Made by a program: the position numbers and the translations under genes. From the NCBI GenBank assembly GCA_023079485.1, contig CM041097.1, positions 18,335,158 through 18,399,157 on the forward strand: a stretch of DNA of 64,000 bases, given 5' to 3'. This document shows positions 54,401 to 59,091 of this stretch, in pieces. This DNA comes from Archilochus colubris (taxonomy: Eukaryota; Chordata; Aves; Apodiformes; Trochilidae). How positions within the stretch are numbered: the first letter of the stretch is position 1; each line of letters starts with the position of its first letter. The notes beneath the pieces were generated by a model. The model was not told the origin of the DNA. It did not search any database and saw nothing but the letters and a program-made list of their open reading frames with translations.

Positions 54401-57400
54401 ACTTCAGCCTGGAACACAGCTTTGTCAAAAGAAGAAGTGCTTTAGAAAGACAGAATTTGATAAAGTGCAGGACAGACAGTGCAAAACATTTTTTTTTTTT
54501 TTCCTGCCAGTGAAAATAATGCTTTGACAGATAGAAATCACTGTAAAATCCAGCTGTGAAGATGTACTATTGTCCCTCCCATGGACAAACCTAAGTGTCT
54601 CTGGGGTACCATTTGATTTCAAACTGTCAGCTGAAATTTGTGCAGATGATGATGATGGCACCAGCAGGACTACTGAGAAATATATTTTTAAATAAAAATA
54701 CCATTTCTCCTTGGCAGATTGAGAACAGCTCGAGAACACTATGGAACCATTTTTAAGGTCATTGCTTTTGCAATACTCAAAATGCTGTTCTCCTTAGAAT
54801 GCATTTTTCTGCAAAAAGCTCAGAACGTGGCTACTGCAAGGATGAGTTACTGCTCGTGCCCAGATGAGCACACTCTGCAACAAAAGCAAAAGGTAGAGAT
54901 GCAAAACCAGGATGCTTTCCACCTCCTGAAAACACTCTGAAGGGCAGCAGAAGAGAAACTGTATTCTTGAGGTCTATCAAGTTTGGTTTTGATTTGTTTT
55001 AAGGCTATGAAATGCCCTCAAAGCCAAATAAAAGTAAACTCAATTTACAGTTCCCTGAAAACCAGCACGTTAGTATTCAAGAACTGTGGAAAAGAAATAA
55101 TCAAAGCATCAAAAGAATTCTGGCATCTGAGATCCTTCCCATGCCACGTTATTCATGAAGCACATGCTGGAACTTGCAGGTCTCCAAGTGGCAATGCAAG
55201 AGACACGAGCAGAAATCTGCAAGTCTAAATACTAATTTGCAACAGACATGACATTATTCACTGAAACATTTGTCATACCAAGCAGTGAGCAATAAATTGG
55301 AATCTATTTTTCCATGATCTAATGTAATTTCCTATCAGCCTGTCACAACTTTAAAATAATAAGCTATAAGCTAAATTGATCCCTATCCTTCAAACACAGT
55401 CTCATTTATTGATTAAGTCTACATCTATCAGGGCAAGGCAGCAAGATGAAGGACATTCTTGCTCCTCTATTTATGTCCAAATAATCTTGGCATACTGCAT
55501 GAAATTGAAACACATCTCACAGGAGGCTAATCATGAGTATAAGTAGAATTTCCTTGCAATTTCCAAGCAAGAGCAAGGTTCTTGCCATTTGCTTTAGTTC
55601 TCATGGGTTATGGTCACATCCCACACAGTAACAAGATAACAAGGAATGTATCTGTCAACAATAAAATAATAAAATAAATAATAAATAAATAAAATAATAA
55701 TAAAATAATGCCTAGTTTTTTCCAGGCAAGCCTAGATTCTTTGAAAAATCTGGAAAAAAAAAAAAAAAGAAGCAAATCTTTACTTCTACCATTAAAAATC
55801 ATCTTTTTCCTCTGCTTAGGAAGCAGTCCTGAAACCACCAGAGGCAACGTAACCTCATTGCTTCCTCCTCTCTCAAAGAACAAAATATACTTCATAAATT
55901 AGTAACACCTTCTGACATCCAAGAATCAGTGTCAGATTCGTAAAACCACCTGTACTAAACAAATAAAAACCCCAGTGATCTAACAAACAGGACTGACAGC
56001 TGAAGACAATCAAGATATGATAATCAAGATACACATTAAGTAATATCACAATTTAAAACCCTCAAGGAACGTGCAGATTTGCTTTACTTGGGGCTTTGTC
56101 CCTCTTTAGGTACTTTAGGTTTTTGGAACAAAATCAATAGTAGAGAAAAATCACTTTTACATCTCCATATGTCTGGTCTTTTCCATTCTGCCAAGAATGG
56201 CAAGAAAAAAATCAGCATTGCATGAATGTTTTTCAGCCAGCTGAGTGTGTCCAATATCAAGTTTTGTGTTTTGAAATGCTGGTTGTATTGACAGCCTTAA
56301 AACAACACCCCTAGCAGTAACATCATAAAAAGTTATAATGGCTGGAGAGAGGTCAGGAGAATTTCCTGGTTGTAACAACTGAAAGAGAGAGCAGGAGATC
56401 TACATAAATCAATTTTAGATGTAATTTTTAGCCCTTGAGTATGTGGGGGAGATGATTTACCAATCTGTGCTAAAAACAAGGTATTTTAACAGGTTCCCTG
56501 CAAGAGAATTAAAATTATATACAGAAGCAGAATGATGGCAGATAACATCTTAATTATCAAAACAATCACTGCTCAATTACAATACAGCTTACATTATAAA
56601 ACATTACACTATAAAACAGATGAATTAATAAAATATTAGAGGGAAAGTCTTCATACACAAAACCAGTCATTCAATCAATCTCCCTTTCAGTAAATCTCAA
56701 GCAAGATTGCTAAAAAAGGGCATGGCAAAAAAGGGAAAATGTGCTAACTCTGAAGAAAATACTGGGGTGGCTTGGCAATCCAGCTCATTTGATGACAGAA
56801 ACACAGAACTGATCTGTGCACCCTTGACTGGAAATACTGAGATAAAAGAGAAGCTCAGCAGATGAGCCAATGCATGAAGTTAAATGGAATTCCATTGTTG
56901 GATTAAATTGCAGATGTCCATAACCTGATGGAACTGGAATTGCAAACTGCAAAAGGACAAAAGTACTGTTAAATGCATGAATAATTTGCTCCCCATTGAA
57001 AGGGGAGTTGCATATTATTTATGTAAATATCTGTGGTTAAGATAAGCAAAGAAAAAAATAATCTAACAAATAGAAGGGAAGCAATTTCCTTTTTCCATAC
57101 TATGGGAACTGGTTTTTCTTTTGGGATGAACATTGGTTTCTATTGTAACTGGGATGCTCTATATGGAGGAATAATCACAATTTAATCAAGTCTTTTTCTT
57201 GAAGGCTTCTCAGAGAGAATGTAAGAAATAAAAGCAACTCTCCATCAAGTCAGCAAGAACTTAAACATTGCACAACATGGCAGAACACAAAATAAGAGCA
57301 TTTTGGAGGCTAAAAAGGGGAAAAGAAAGCAAGGTATTCGAGAAGATTTTTAGCATTAGTGCTGTCTGAAATTGACAGCTCAGTGCAACAAATAAAGAAT

Positions 57401-59091
57401 CAAATTTAAAAAAAAAATAATTAGTTAGATCACTGATCTGGAAAGGGCTGAATAACCCTCAGAAGCCTCAGCTCAGGTCAGCTGTTCCTAAACCATCTCT
57501 GCTATTCCCAGCTCCTTCTGCTGAAAGGACAGATATTTTATCTAAGGCTTCCTGGCCATCTCTGCAGACACTGTGCCCTTGGTGCCACTCTGCTGTATCT
57601 TTATTCTAGTGATGAAAGAACCATCATTTCCACCTTGCTCCATGATGCCTCCTGAAAACTTGAACAGTTAATTCCCCAACTCTCAAACAAACCCAAGGAT
57701 TTTAAATAATTCTGCTACCAATTCACAGTTCTATTTGATAATTCAGGGAACACTCAGCTCTCTTTTTTTTTTTCTTTTTCAAGAATATCACAATTAGTGT
57801 GTGGGATGCCAACCACATCCCATCTGCTGACTGCAAAAGGAATTCTCACCTTGTCCACGTCTTGATTTTTACCACCATTCTCAGCAGCATGAGCCTGTTT
57901 TGCAACACCTCAAAGTTAAACACTGCAAAGTTGTAGTGTTTGGCAACCAAAGCACCTCTGGCTCTACAGCCATGCTCAGGATGGAAGTATAGGGAATGTC
58001 TGGAGTAATTCAGACTTTAGACTGCATATAGAAGCAGAATTTAATCATTCTAATTCTTATAGATAGCTGGGAGGATGACCTATTTTCTCTGCAGTTGAAA
58101 AGACAAAGCTGTTGTAAGGCTATAAAGATGATTTAAGAGTGTGTATCAGTTTAGAGAGAGAAAAATTCTGCAAGCTCAGACAGTTGTAAAATTGCTACTT
58201 TATGGCTGTGTCTGCTTGTACTCTGCCAAATCTAAGAGTCCACAATACCTATATTATTGTAGCAAATTTTCAGCTTGTATTACCTTGTCTTTGCAATCAA
58301 ATCTAATGTTGAACATCATAGCCCTTTAATAATGAGACTCCATATCAATTAAAAACAAATAAACCCATTTATTGCCCAATATTACTTGAGGCTCAATAGC
58401 AATTAGTCAAAGACTGAAGATGCAGAATAAATGATAAAACATGCAACTCTTGGCTCACCAAGAACCCACAGATCCAGTTTTCTCCCTCCTCTTGAGACAG
58501 TATTTTAAACTATGCCAGCATCATTACATCATGTGCTGTCAAATGCCCTGATTGCAAGAAAACAGATACTACAATAATTAAAGACAAAACTCTACTCTTT
58601 TATTGCCTAGTCATAGAGAAACCTTGATTCATTGAGGCTCAGCAATTGTGAAATTGGGCAGAATTTAACTCCAAAAGATACTCAATTAATTACTGGAAAT
58701 ATCATAAAAATCAGACATGTTAAGTGCACAGAAATTGCTAGGCACTAGAAAGGCATTTAAAGATAGAAGTAAATCCTCTCAAGCACTTCCCTGCCCCCTC
58801 TTTTGGTTTTTCTCCCTCTCTCTCCGTATTAACTTCAGAAAGCAGAGTTTATTCCCACTCTTCCTCAAGGATCCCTTCTCTCTATTAACTTCAGAAAGCA
58901 GAGCTTATTCCCACTCTTTCTGAAGGATCCCTCCTCCTCCCATATCCAGGGAGACCCTCCCAGGGGCTGAGCTTGGGATGGATCAGGTCCCTTACCTCCT
59001 GCCCGGGGGGTTGATCCGCAGAGCAGCACCACTCCCTGGCCCTCTCGAACCGACACGGCGCTCCTCATTTTTGTCCTGGAGTTTTCAACAT
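9283..59091 (-). CDS. CNTN3: Contactin-3 (CNTN3), 19 visible coding exons, 5' end outside window
   Basis: GPI-anchored cell-adhesion protein of the immunoglobulin superfamily, acting on the outer face of neuronal membranes in neurite outgrowth and synaptic contacts (family knowledge). Nineteen exons join in frame to 909 residues plus stop: Ig2 to Ig6, four fibronectin III domains and a hydrophobic GPI signal. Paired Ig cysteines are visible in all five Ig domains. Paralogue choice: motifs such as [28 protein letters not shown] and [20 protein letters not shown] match recalled CNTN3; recalled CNTN4 differs clearly in FN3 and FN4 (NQTSTKITNLKG, GGDGSSSEQ). Domain-border introns are all phase 1. 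The signal peptide and Ig1 (about 119 residues) lie upstream, beyond 64000. The visible gene spans only about 50 kb, very compact compared with mammals. Coordinates give the outer limits; exons are listed separately. Confidence 0.96.
9384..9951 (-). other. CNTN3: CNTN3 intron v18-v19
   Basis: 568-bp intron with donor GTAGGT and a strong acceptor tract. Nearly a third is a CR1-like fragment next to the donor. Confidence 0.9.
9770..9925 (-). mobile_element. Possible CR1-like fragment in intron v18-v19
   Basis: The plus strand contains GGTGTCATCTGCAAATTTAG, resembling the complement of the CR1 'AAGTTTGCAGATGACACC' block; the following bases loosely fit the next CR1 segment. Orientation is the same as CNTN3. 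Old and diverged, with approximate borders. Confidence 0.45.
9952..10120 (-). CDS. CNTN3: CNTN3 exon v18: second half of FNIII domain 4
   Basis: Residues 821-877. It reads [20 protein letters not shown], then [20 protein letters not shown] and [22 protein letters not shown] followed by GGDGTSSEQ is the conserved end of contactin FN4. The acceptor is TGTTGCAG; the donor is CCA|GTAGGT, phase 1 within a Ser codon. A CR1-like fragment lies about 30 bp past the donor. Confidence 0.97.
10569..10798 (+). other. Weaker exon-like segment on plus strand in CNTN3 intron v17-v18
   Basis: The acceptor TTTTCTGTTTTAAAG and donor AGCAG|GTAAGC enclose 230 bp. It could follow a5 in an antisense transcript. 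The best forward frame runs about 43 codons from an ATG beside the acceptor and then stops. Weaker than the other five because the acceptor lacks C at -3. Confidence 0.15.
11587..11650. repeat. Short imperfect minisatellite
   Basis: GTGTTATATAG, TTTATAGTA and GGTGTTT blocks occur twice, offset by about 36 bp with a small deletion in the second copy. Confidence 0.8.
11663..11685. repeat. Perfect 8-bp inverted repeat
   Basis: GGTGTTAC and GTAACACC flank the 7-base loop TCATGTT, directly after the minisatellite. Possibly by-product of local slippage; no function is implied. Confidence 0.7.
11892..12004 (-). CDS. CNTN3: CNTN3 exon v17: first half of FNIII domain 4
   Basis: Residues 783-820. It reads [20 protein letters not shown], then [17 protein letters not shown], giving the FNIII Trp and two sequons (NVS, NES). 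The acceptor is ATTTGAAG, without the usual C at -3; CA completes the Pro codon split from v16. The donor is AAG|GTAAGT, phase 0. Confidence 0.96.
12005..15232 (-). other. CNTN3: CNTN3 intron v16-v17
   Basis: 3.2-kb AT-rich intron without recognised gene, RNA or transposon. Several T-runs and short open frames occur by chance. Confidence 0.85.
15233..15419 (-). CDS. CNTN3: CNTN3 exon v16: second half of FNIII domain 3
   Basis: Residues 721-783. It reads [20 protein letters not shown], then a sequon in NETS, and [20 protein letters not shown] with the FNIII Tyr core, ending VNATTKKT (NAT is a second sequon). This agrees closely with recalled CNTN3. The acceptor is CTCTACTAG; the donor is CAC|GTGAGT, phase 1. 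Confidence 0.97.
15420..16009 (-). other. CNTN3: CNTN3 intron v15-v16
   Basis: 590-bp intron with donor GTACAG and acceptor CTACTAG. Nothing else was recognised. Confidence 0.9.
16010..16125 (-). CDS. CNTN3: CNTN3 exon v15: first half of FNIII domain 3
   Basis: Residues 682-720. It reads [20 protein letters not shown], then [10 protein letters not shown] with the FNIII Trp, and LLGYE at the end. The acceptor is TGCACACAG; the donor is GAG|GTACAG, phase 0. This is one of the more diverged exons relative to recalled mammalian CNTN3 (SSSEIEVSWNTIPWKLSNG). Confidence 0.96.
16283..16517 (-). CDS. CNTN3: CNTN3 exon v14: remainder of FNIII domain 2
   Basis: Residues 604-682, the largest exon at 235 bp. 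It reads [20 protein letters not shown], then [19 protein letters not shown], a sequon in RNESILPF, the FNIII core [17 protein letters not shown] and VFSAEE. The acceptor is TCCTCACAG; the donor is AAG|GTACGT, phase 1. Confidence 0.97.
16518..17362 (-). other. CNTN3: CNTN3 intron v13-v14
   Basis: 845-bp intron. No repeat or RNA gene was recognised. Confidence 0.9.
17363..17433 (-). CDS. CNTN3: CNTN3 exon v13: start of FNIII domain 2
   Basis: Residues 580-603, the smallest exon at 71 bp. It reads [20 protein letters not shown], then ITWD, with a glycine-rich turn and the FNIII Trp. The pyrimidine-rich acceptor is CCTTTTCACAG; the donor is GAT|GTAAGT, phase 0. Confidence 0.96.
17434..18119 (-). 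other. CNTN3: CNTN3 intron v12-v13
   Basis: 686-bp intron with a T/C-rich acceptor tract. A 12-base A-run on the plus strand lies near 17803. Nothing else was recognised. Confidence 0.9.
18120..18269 (-). CDS. CNTN3: CNTN3 exon v12: second half of FNIII domain 1
   Basis: Residues 530-580. It reads [20 protein letters not shown], then [19 protein letters not shown], with the FNIII Tyr signature, and ends [26 protein letters not shown] matches CNTN3; recalled CNTN4 has IGIGEPSRPSEKRRTEEA. The acceptor is TTTTTAATAG; the donor is CAG|GTTAGT, phase 1. Confidence 0.97.
18270..18368 (-). other. CNTN3: CNTN3 mini-intron v11-v12 (99 bp)
   Basis: The shortest intron in the gene. The donor is GTAAGA and the acceptor TTTTTAATAG. 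It splits FN domain 1 in phase 1. Confidence 0.95.
18369..18527 (-). CDS. CNTN3: CNTN3 exon v11: first half of FNIII domain 1
   Basis: Residues 477-530. It reads [20 protein letters not shown], then [11 protein letters not shown] with the conserved FNIII Trp, and [12 protein letters not shown]. The acceptor is TTGGTTCCAG; a 40-bp tandem duplication immediately upstream repeats this region and creates a second strong-looking acceptor 50 bp away. The donor is CAG|GTAAGA, phase 1. It is followed by a 99-bp intron. Confidence 0.97.
18531..18610. repeat. 40-bp tandem duplication at the exon v11 acceptor
   Basis: Two 40-bp units (18531-18570 and 18571-18610) both end in TTTTGTAAAGCCAGG and share AACCA and AAAAGAC blocks. 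The first unit contains the branch/pyrimidine region of the v11 3' splice site; the second is a diverged copy carrying CTTTTGCAG on the minus strand. Confidence 0.85.
18611..19157 (-). other. CNTN3: CNTN3 intron v10-v11, remainder
   Basis: Intronic sequence with a T-run near 19050. No gene or transposon was recognised. Confidence 0.85.
19158..19275 (-). CDS. CNTN3: CNTN3 exon v10: second half of Ig domain 6
   Basis: Residues 438-477. It reads [20 protein letters not shown], then [19 protein letters not shown], giving the second Ig6 cysteine and the border strand. The start at 19275 follows TTTCAACAG and restores phase 0 after v9. The donor is GAG|GTAAAT, phase 1. Confidence 0.97.
19276..22243 (-). 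other. CNTN3: CNTN3 intron v9-v10
   Basis: 3.0-kb intron with a 21-bp tandem repeat (19871-19912) and T-runs. The open frames on the plus strand (for example 20267-20656) show no family features. Confidence 0.85.
19871..19912. repeat. 21-bp tandem duplication
   Basis: TACTCACAAGGAAATGCTGA occurs twice with period 21; the copies are identical. Confidence 0.95.
22244..22419 (-). CDS. CNTN3: CNTN3 exon v9: first half of Ig domain 6
   Basis: Residues 379-437. It reads [20 protein letters not shown], then LPCQVQHD with the first Ig6 cysteine, FTWYFNG with the core Trp and HFEKVGG at the end. NGT is a sequon. PTRI..APSNMDV agrees with CNTN3 rather than the recalled CNTN4 PTRVMVPPSSMDV. The acceptor is CTCCACAG; the donor is GGG|GTAAGT, phase 0. 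Confidence 0.97.
22420..23851 (-). other. CNTN3: CNTN3 intron v8-v9
   Basis: 1.4-kb intron. An A-rich stretch lies near 23490-23525 and a (TTCC)n tract adjoins the donor. No gene was recognised. Confidence 0.85.
23824..23840. repeat. (TTCC)4 simple repeat
   Basis: Four TTCC units on the plus strand. On the minus strand this gives a GGAA tract 12 bp inside the intron, next to a G-run (GGTGGGGTGG) right after the v8 donor. G-runs of this kind can enhance splicing. Confidence 0.9.
23852..23979 (-). CDS. CNTN3: CNTN3 exon v8: second half of Ig domain 5
   Basis: Residues 336-379. It reads [20 protein letters not shown], then [11 protein letters not shown] with the second Ig5 cysteine, and ends TNLIVT. 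NVT is a sequon. It sits between the two largest intron groups; a (TTCC)n tract starts just inside the downstream intron. The acceptor is ATTTTTAG; the donor is CAG|GTAGGT, phase 1. Confidence 0.97.
23980..32949 (-). other. CNTN3: CNTN3 intron v7-v8
   Basis: 9.0-kb intron inside Ig5. It holds a (TTGG)n tract (25274-25303), T-runs and several short open frames on both strands (for example 27224-27508 and 30855-31220) with no recognisable domain. No tRNA, rRNA or intact transposon was seen. Confidence 0.85.
25274..25303. repeat. (TTGG)n simple repeat
   Basis: GTTGGTTGGTTGG continuing into a GGTTTGGGTTTTTT tail. Confidence 0.9.
32950..33100 (-). CDS. CNTN3: CNTN3 exon v7: first half of Ig domain 5
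   Basis: Residues 286-336. It reads [19 protein letters not shown], then the first Ig5 cysteine in [20 protein letters not shown] with the core Trp, and ends RENER. An additional Cys two residues before the Trp is not in the mammalian sequence as recalled. The acceptor is TGTTACAG. The donor is AAG|GTACCA, which departs from consensus at positions +4 to +6. The 3' border is phase 2 (AG|A, Arg). Confidence 0.96.
33101..34301 (-). other. CNTN3: CNTN3 intron v6-v7
   Basis: 1.2-kb intron between Ig4 and Ig5, phase 1. Nothing was recognised. Confidence 0.85.
34302..34431 (-). CDS. CNTN3: CNTN3 exon v6: second half of Ig domain 4
   Basis: Residues 243-286. It encodes [20 protein letters not shown], then [12 protein letters not shown] with the second Ig4 cysteine and [13 protein letters not shown] is a potential N-glycosylation sequon. 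No long open frame surrounds it; it is recognised by family match and frame. The acceptor is TATTCAG; the donor is TAG|GTAAGA, phase 1. Confidence 0.97.
34432..36588 (-). other. CNTN3: CNTN3 intron v5-v6
   Basis: 2.2-kb phase-0 intron inside Ig4. Nothing was recognised apart from short T-runs. Confidence 0.85.
36589..36725 (-). CDS. CNTN3: CNTN3 exon v5: first half of Ig domain 4
   Basis: Residues 197-242. It reads [20 protein letters not shown], then [19 protein letters not shown], giving the first Ig4 cysteine and the core Trp. KPHW followed by [10 protein letters not shown] is diagnostic for CNTN3 among recalled paralogues. The acceptor is CATCCACAG; the donor is GAG|GTAATG, phase 0. Confidence 0.97.
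39530..39548. repeat. Poly-A tract
   Basis: Nineteen consecutive A. No retroposed gene body was recognised immediately upstream. Confidence 0.95.
41762..41800. repeat. T-run with (TTGG)n
   Basis: A ten-plus base T-run followed by TTGGTTGGTTGGTTGG and another T-run. Similar in make-up to 25274-25303 and 61241-61308. Confidence 0.9.
42140..42160. repeat. Poly-A plus (TA)n
   Basis: A-run leading directly into TATATATATATA. Confidence 0.9.
43513..43540. repeat. A-rich simple repeat
   Basis: Runs of A broken by single T residues. Confidence 0.9.
44014..44030. repeat. Poly-A tract
   Basis: Seventeen consecutive A, about 250 bp downstream of the v4 donor in gene direction. Confidence 0.95.
44282..44466 (-). 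CDS. CNTN3: CNTN3 exon v4: second half of Ig domain 3
   Basis: Residues 135-197. It carries [12 protein letters not shown] with the core Trp, the CNTN3-typical [20 protein letters not shown], the second Ig3 cysteine in [14 protein letters not shown] and the end strand ARGRLTYY. The SKIKLRK segment separates it from CNTN4, where the recalled counterpart is an RKARRHK-like sequence. The acceptor is TTTTTTTAG; the donor is ATG|GTAGGA, phase 1. Confidence 0.97.
44467..45415 (-). other. CNTN3: CNTN3 intron v3-v4
   Basis: 949-bp phase-2 intron inside Ig3. Nothing else was recognised. Confidence 0.9.
45416..45518 (-). CDS. CNTN3: CNTN3 exon v3: Ig2-Ig3 linker and first half of Ig domain 3
   Basis: Residues 101-135. 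It encodes [20 protein letters not shown], then [13 protein letters not shown] with the first Ig3 cysteine. This is close to recalled mammalian CNTN3. The acceptor is CCTCCTGTAG; the donor is GAAA|GTAAGT. The intron phase at the 3' end is 2, inside the Asn codon AA|C. It is separated from v2 by only 310 bp. Confidence 0.96.
45519..45828 (-). other. CNTN3: CNTN3 intron v2-v3 (310 bp)
   Basis: Short phase-1 intron between Ig2 and Ig3 with a weak donor (GTATCA). It contains a (TA)n microsatellite at 45604-45620. Confidence 0.92.
45604..45620. repeat. (TA)n microsatellite
   Basis: About eight TA units followed by a T-run. Confidence 0.95.
45829..46032 (-). CDS. CNTN3: CNTN3 exon v2: main part of Ig domain 2
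   Basis: Residues 33-101. It contains the core Ig Trp in [11 protein letters not shown], then [20 protein letters not shown] and the second Ig2 cysteine in NYTCVV, ending [15 protein letters not shown] is an N-glycosylation sequon. The acceptor is CCCCTTAG. The donor is ATG|GTATCA, a poor match beyond GT and the weakest in the gene. Both borders are phase 1. The start at 46032 is fixed by the split Asp codon (G from v1 plus AT). Confidence 0.96.
47490..47725 (+). mobile_element. Degraded CR1-like LINE fragment
   Basis: TTGACCTCAGCAAGACTTTT resembles the CR1 reverse-transcriptase stretch coding for 'LDFSKAFD'. About 200 bp on, GTTCTGGTCACCTC resembles a later CR1 block. Frames are broken and an internal deletion is likely. 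Borders are approximate. Confidence 0.5.
50561..50650 (+). mobile_element. 3' end of a CR1 LINE
   Basis: AGTTGGAACTAGATGATCTT, then AAGATCCCTTCCAACCCAAA and the terminal GATTCTATG are the standard 3' end of avian and other sauropsid CR1 elements. Only the last 90 bp or so are retained, as usual for 5'-truncated CR1 copies. Plus orientation, antisense to CNTN3. Confidence 0.92.
51289..51317. repeat. A-rich simple repeat
   Basis: Runs of A interrupted by single T residues. Confidence 0.9.
51681..51976. repeat. 148-bp tandem duplication
   Basis: Copy 1 is 51681-51828 and copy 2 is 51829-51976. Both begin TTTAGTGAGCCAGAATGATG, share an (AAAT)n tract and end with GCTGCACACAG followed by GT-CCCC. 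Differences are scattered single bases and small indels, so the event is fairly recent but not new. Confidence 0.95.
53485..53540. repeat. 28-bp tandem duplication
   Basis: CACATCCCATCATCTTTCCA occurs twice with a 28-bp period. Confidence 0.95.
53898..53963. repeat. 33-bp imperfect tandem duplication
   Basis: CTAGAATCTTTCCCTAAATA and CTACAATCTTTCCCTAATCA are offset by 33 bp. Confidence 0.8.
55661..55710. repeat. (AATA)n AT-rich simple repeat
   Basis: About 50 bp of AATA and AAT units with no C or G until the end. Confidence 0.95.
58827..58938. repeat. 56-bp tandem duplication near the v1 donor
   Basis: Copies at 58827-58882 and 58883-58938 share TATTAACTTCAGAAAGCAGA and TATTCCCACTCTT. They begin 57 bp inside the intron after the v1 donor. 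One copy contains AATAAA on the minus strand, the other AATAAG. Confidence 0.95.
58996..59091 (-). CDS. CNTN3: CNTN3 exon v1: start of Ig domain 2
   Basis: Residues 1-33 of the visible protein. The exon opens with AT, completing a Tyr codon (phase 1), then [19 protein letters not shown] and the first Ig2 cysteine in VVLLCG. The family counterpart reads ...[21 protein letters not shown], so identity is clear. The donor is GAG|GTAAGG, phase 1. The acceptor is unusual: the pyrimidine tract is separated from the AG by an A-rich stretch. The exon carries six CpGs in 96 bp, against a CpG-poor background. It is isolated from v2 by a 13-kb intron. Confidence 0.92.

Larger units (their letters stand above)
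46033..58995 (-). other. CNTN3: CNTN3 intron v1-v2, 13 kb
   Basis: The largest complete intron, inside Ig2, phase 1. It contains two CR1 fragments, a 148-bp tandem duplication, three shorter tandem duplications and AT-rich simple repeats, listed separately. No protein-coding or RNA gene was recognised among its short open frames. Confidence 0.85.

Noticed and set aside
9283..59091. CNTN4 or CNTN6 instead of CNTN3
   Set aside because: Recalled CNTN4 differs at many diagnostic places (Ig3 RKARRHK, Ig6 border PTRVMVPPSSMDV, FN4 GGDGSSSEQ), while [24 protein letters not shown] and [20 protein letters not shown] fit CNTN3. CNTN6 could not be recalled well enough to compare directly, but the consistent CNTN3 match leaves little room.
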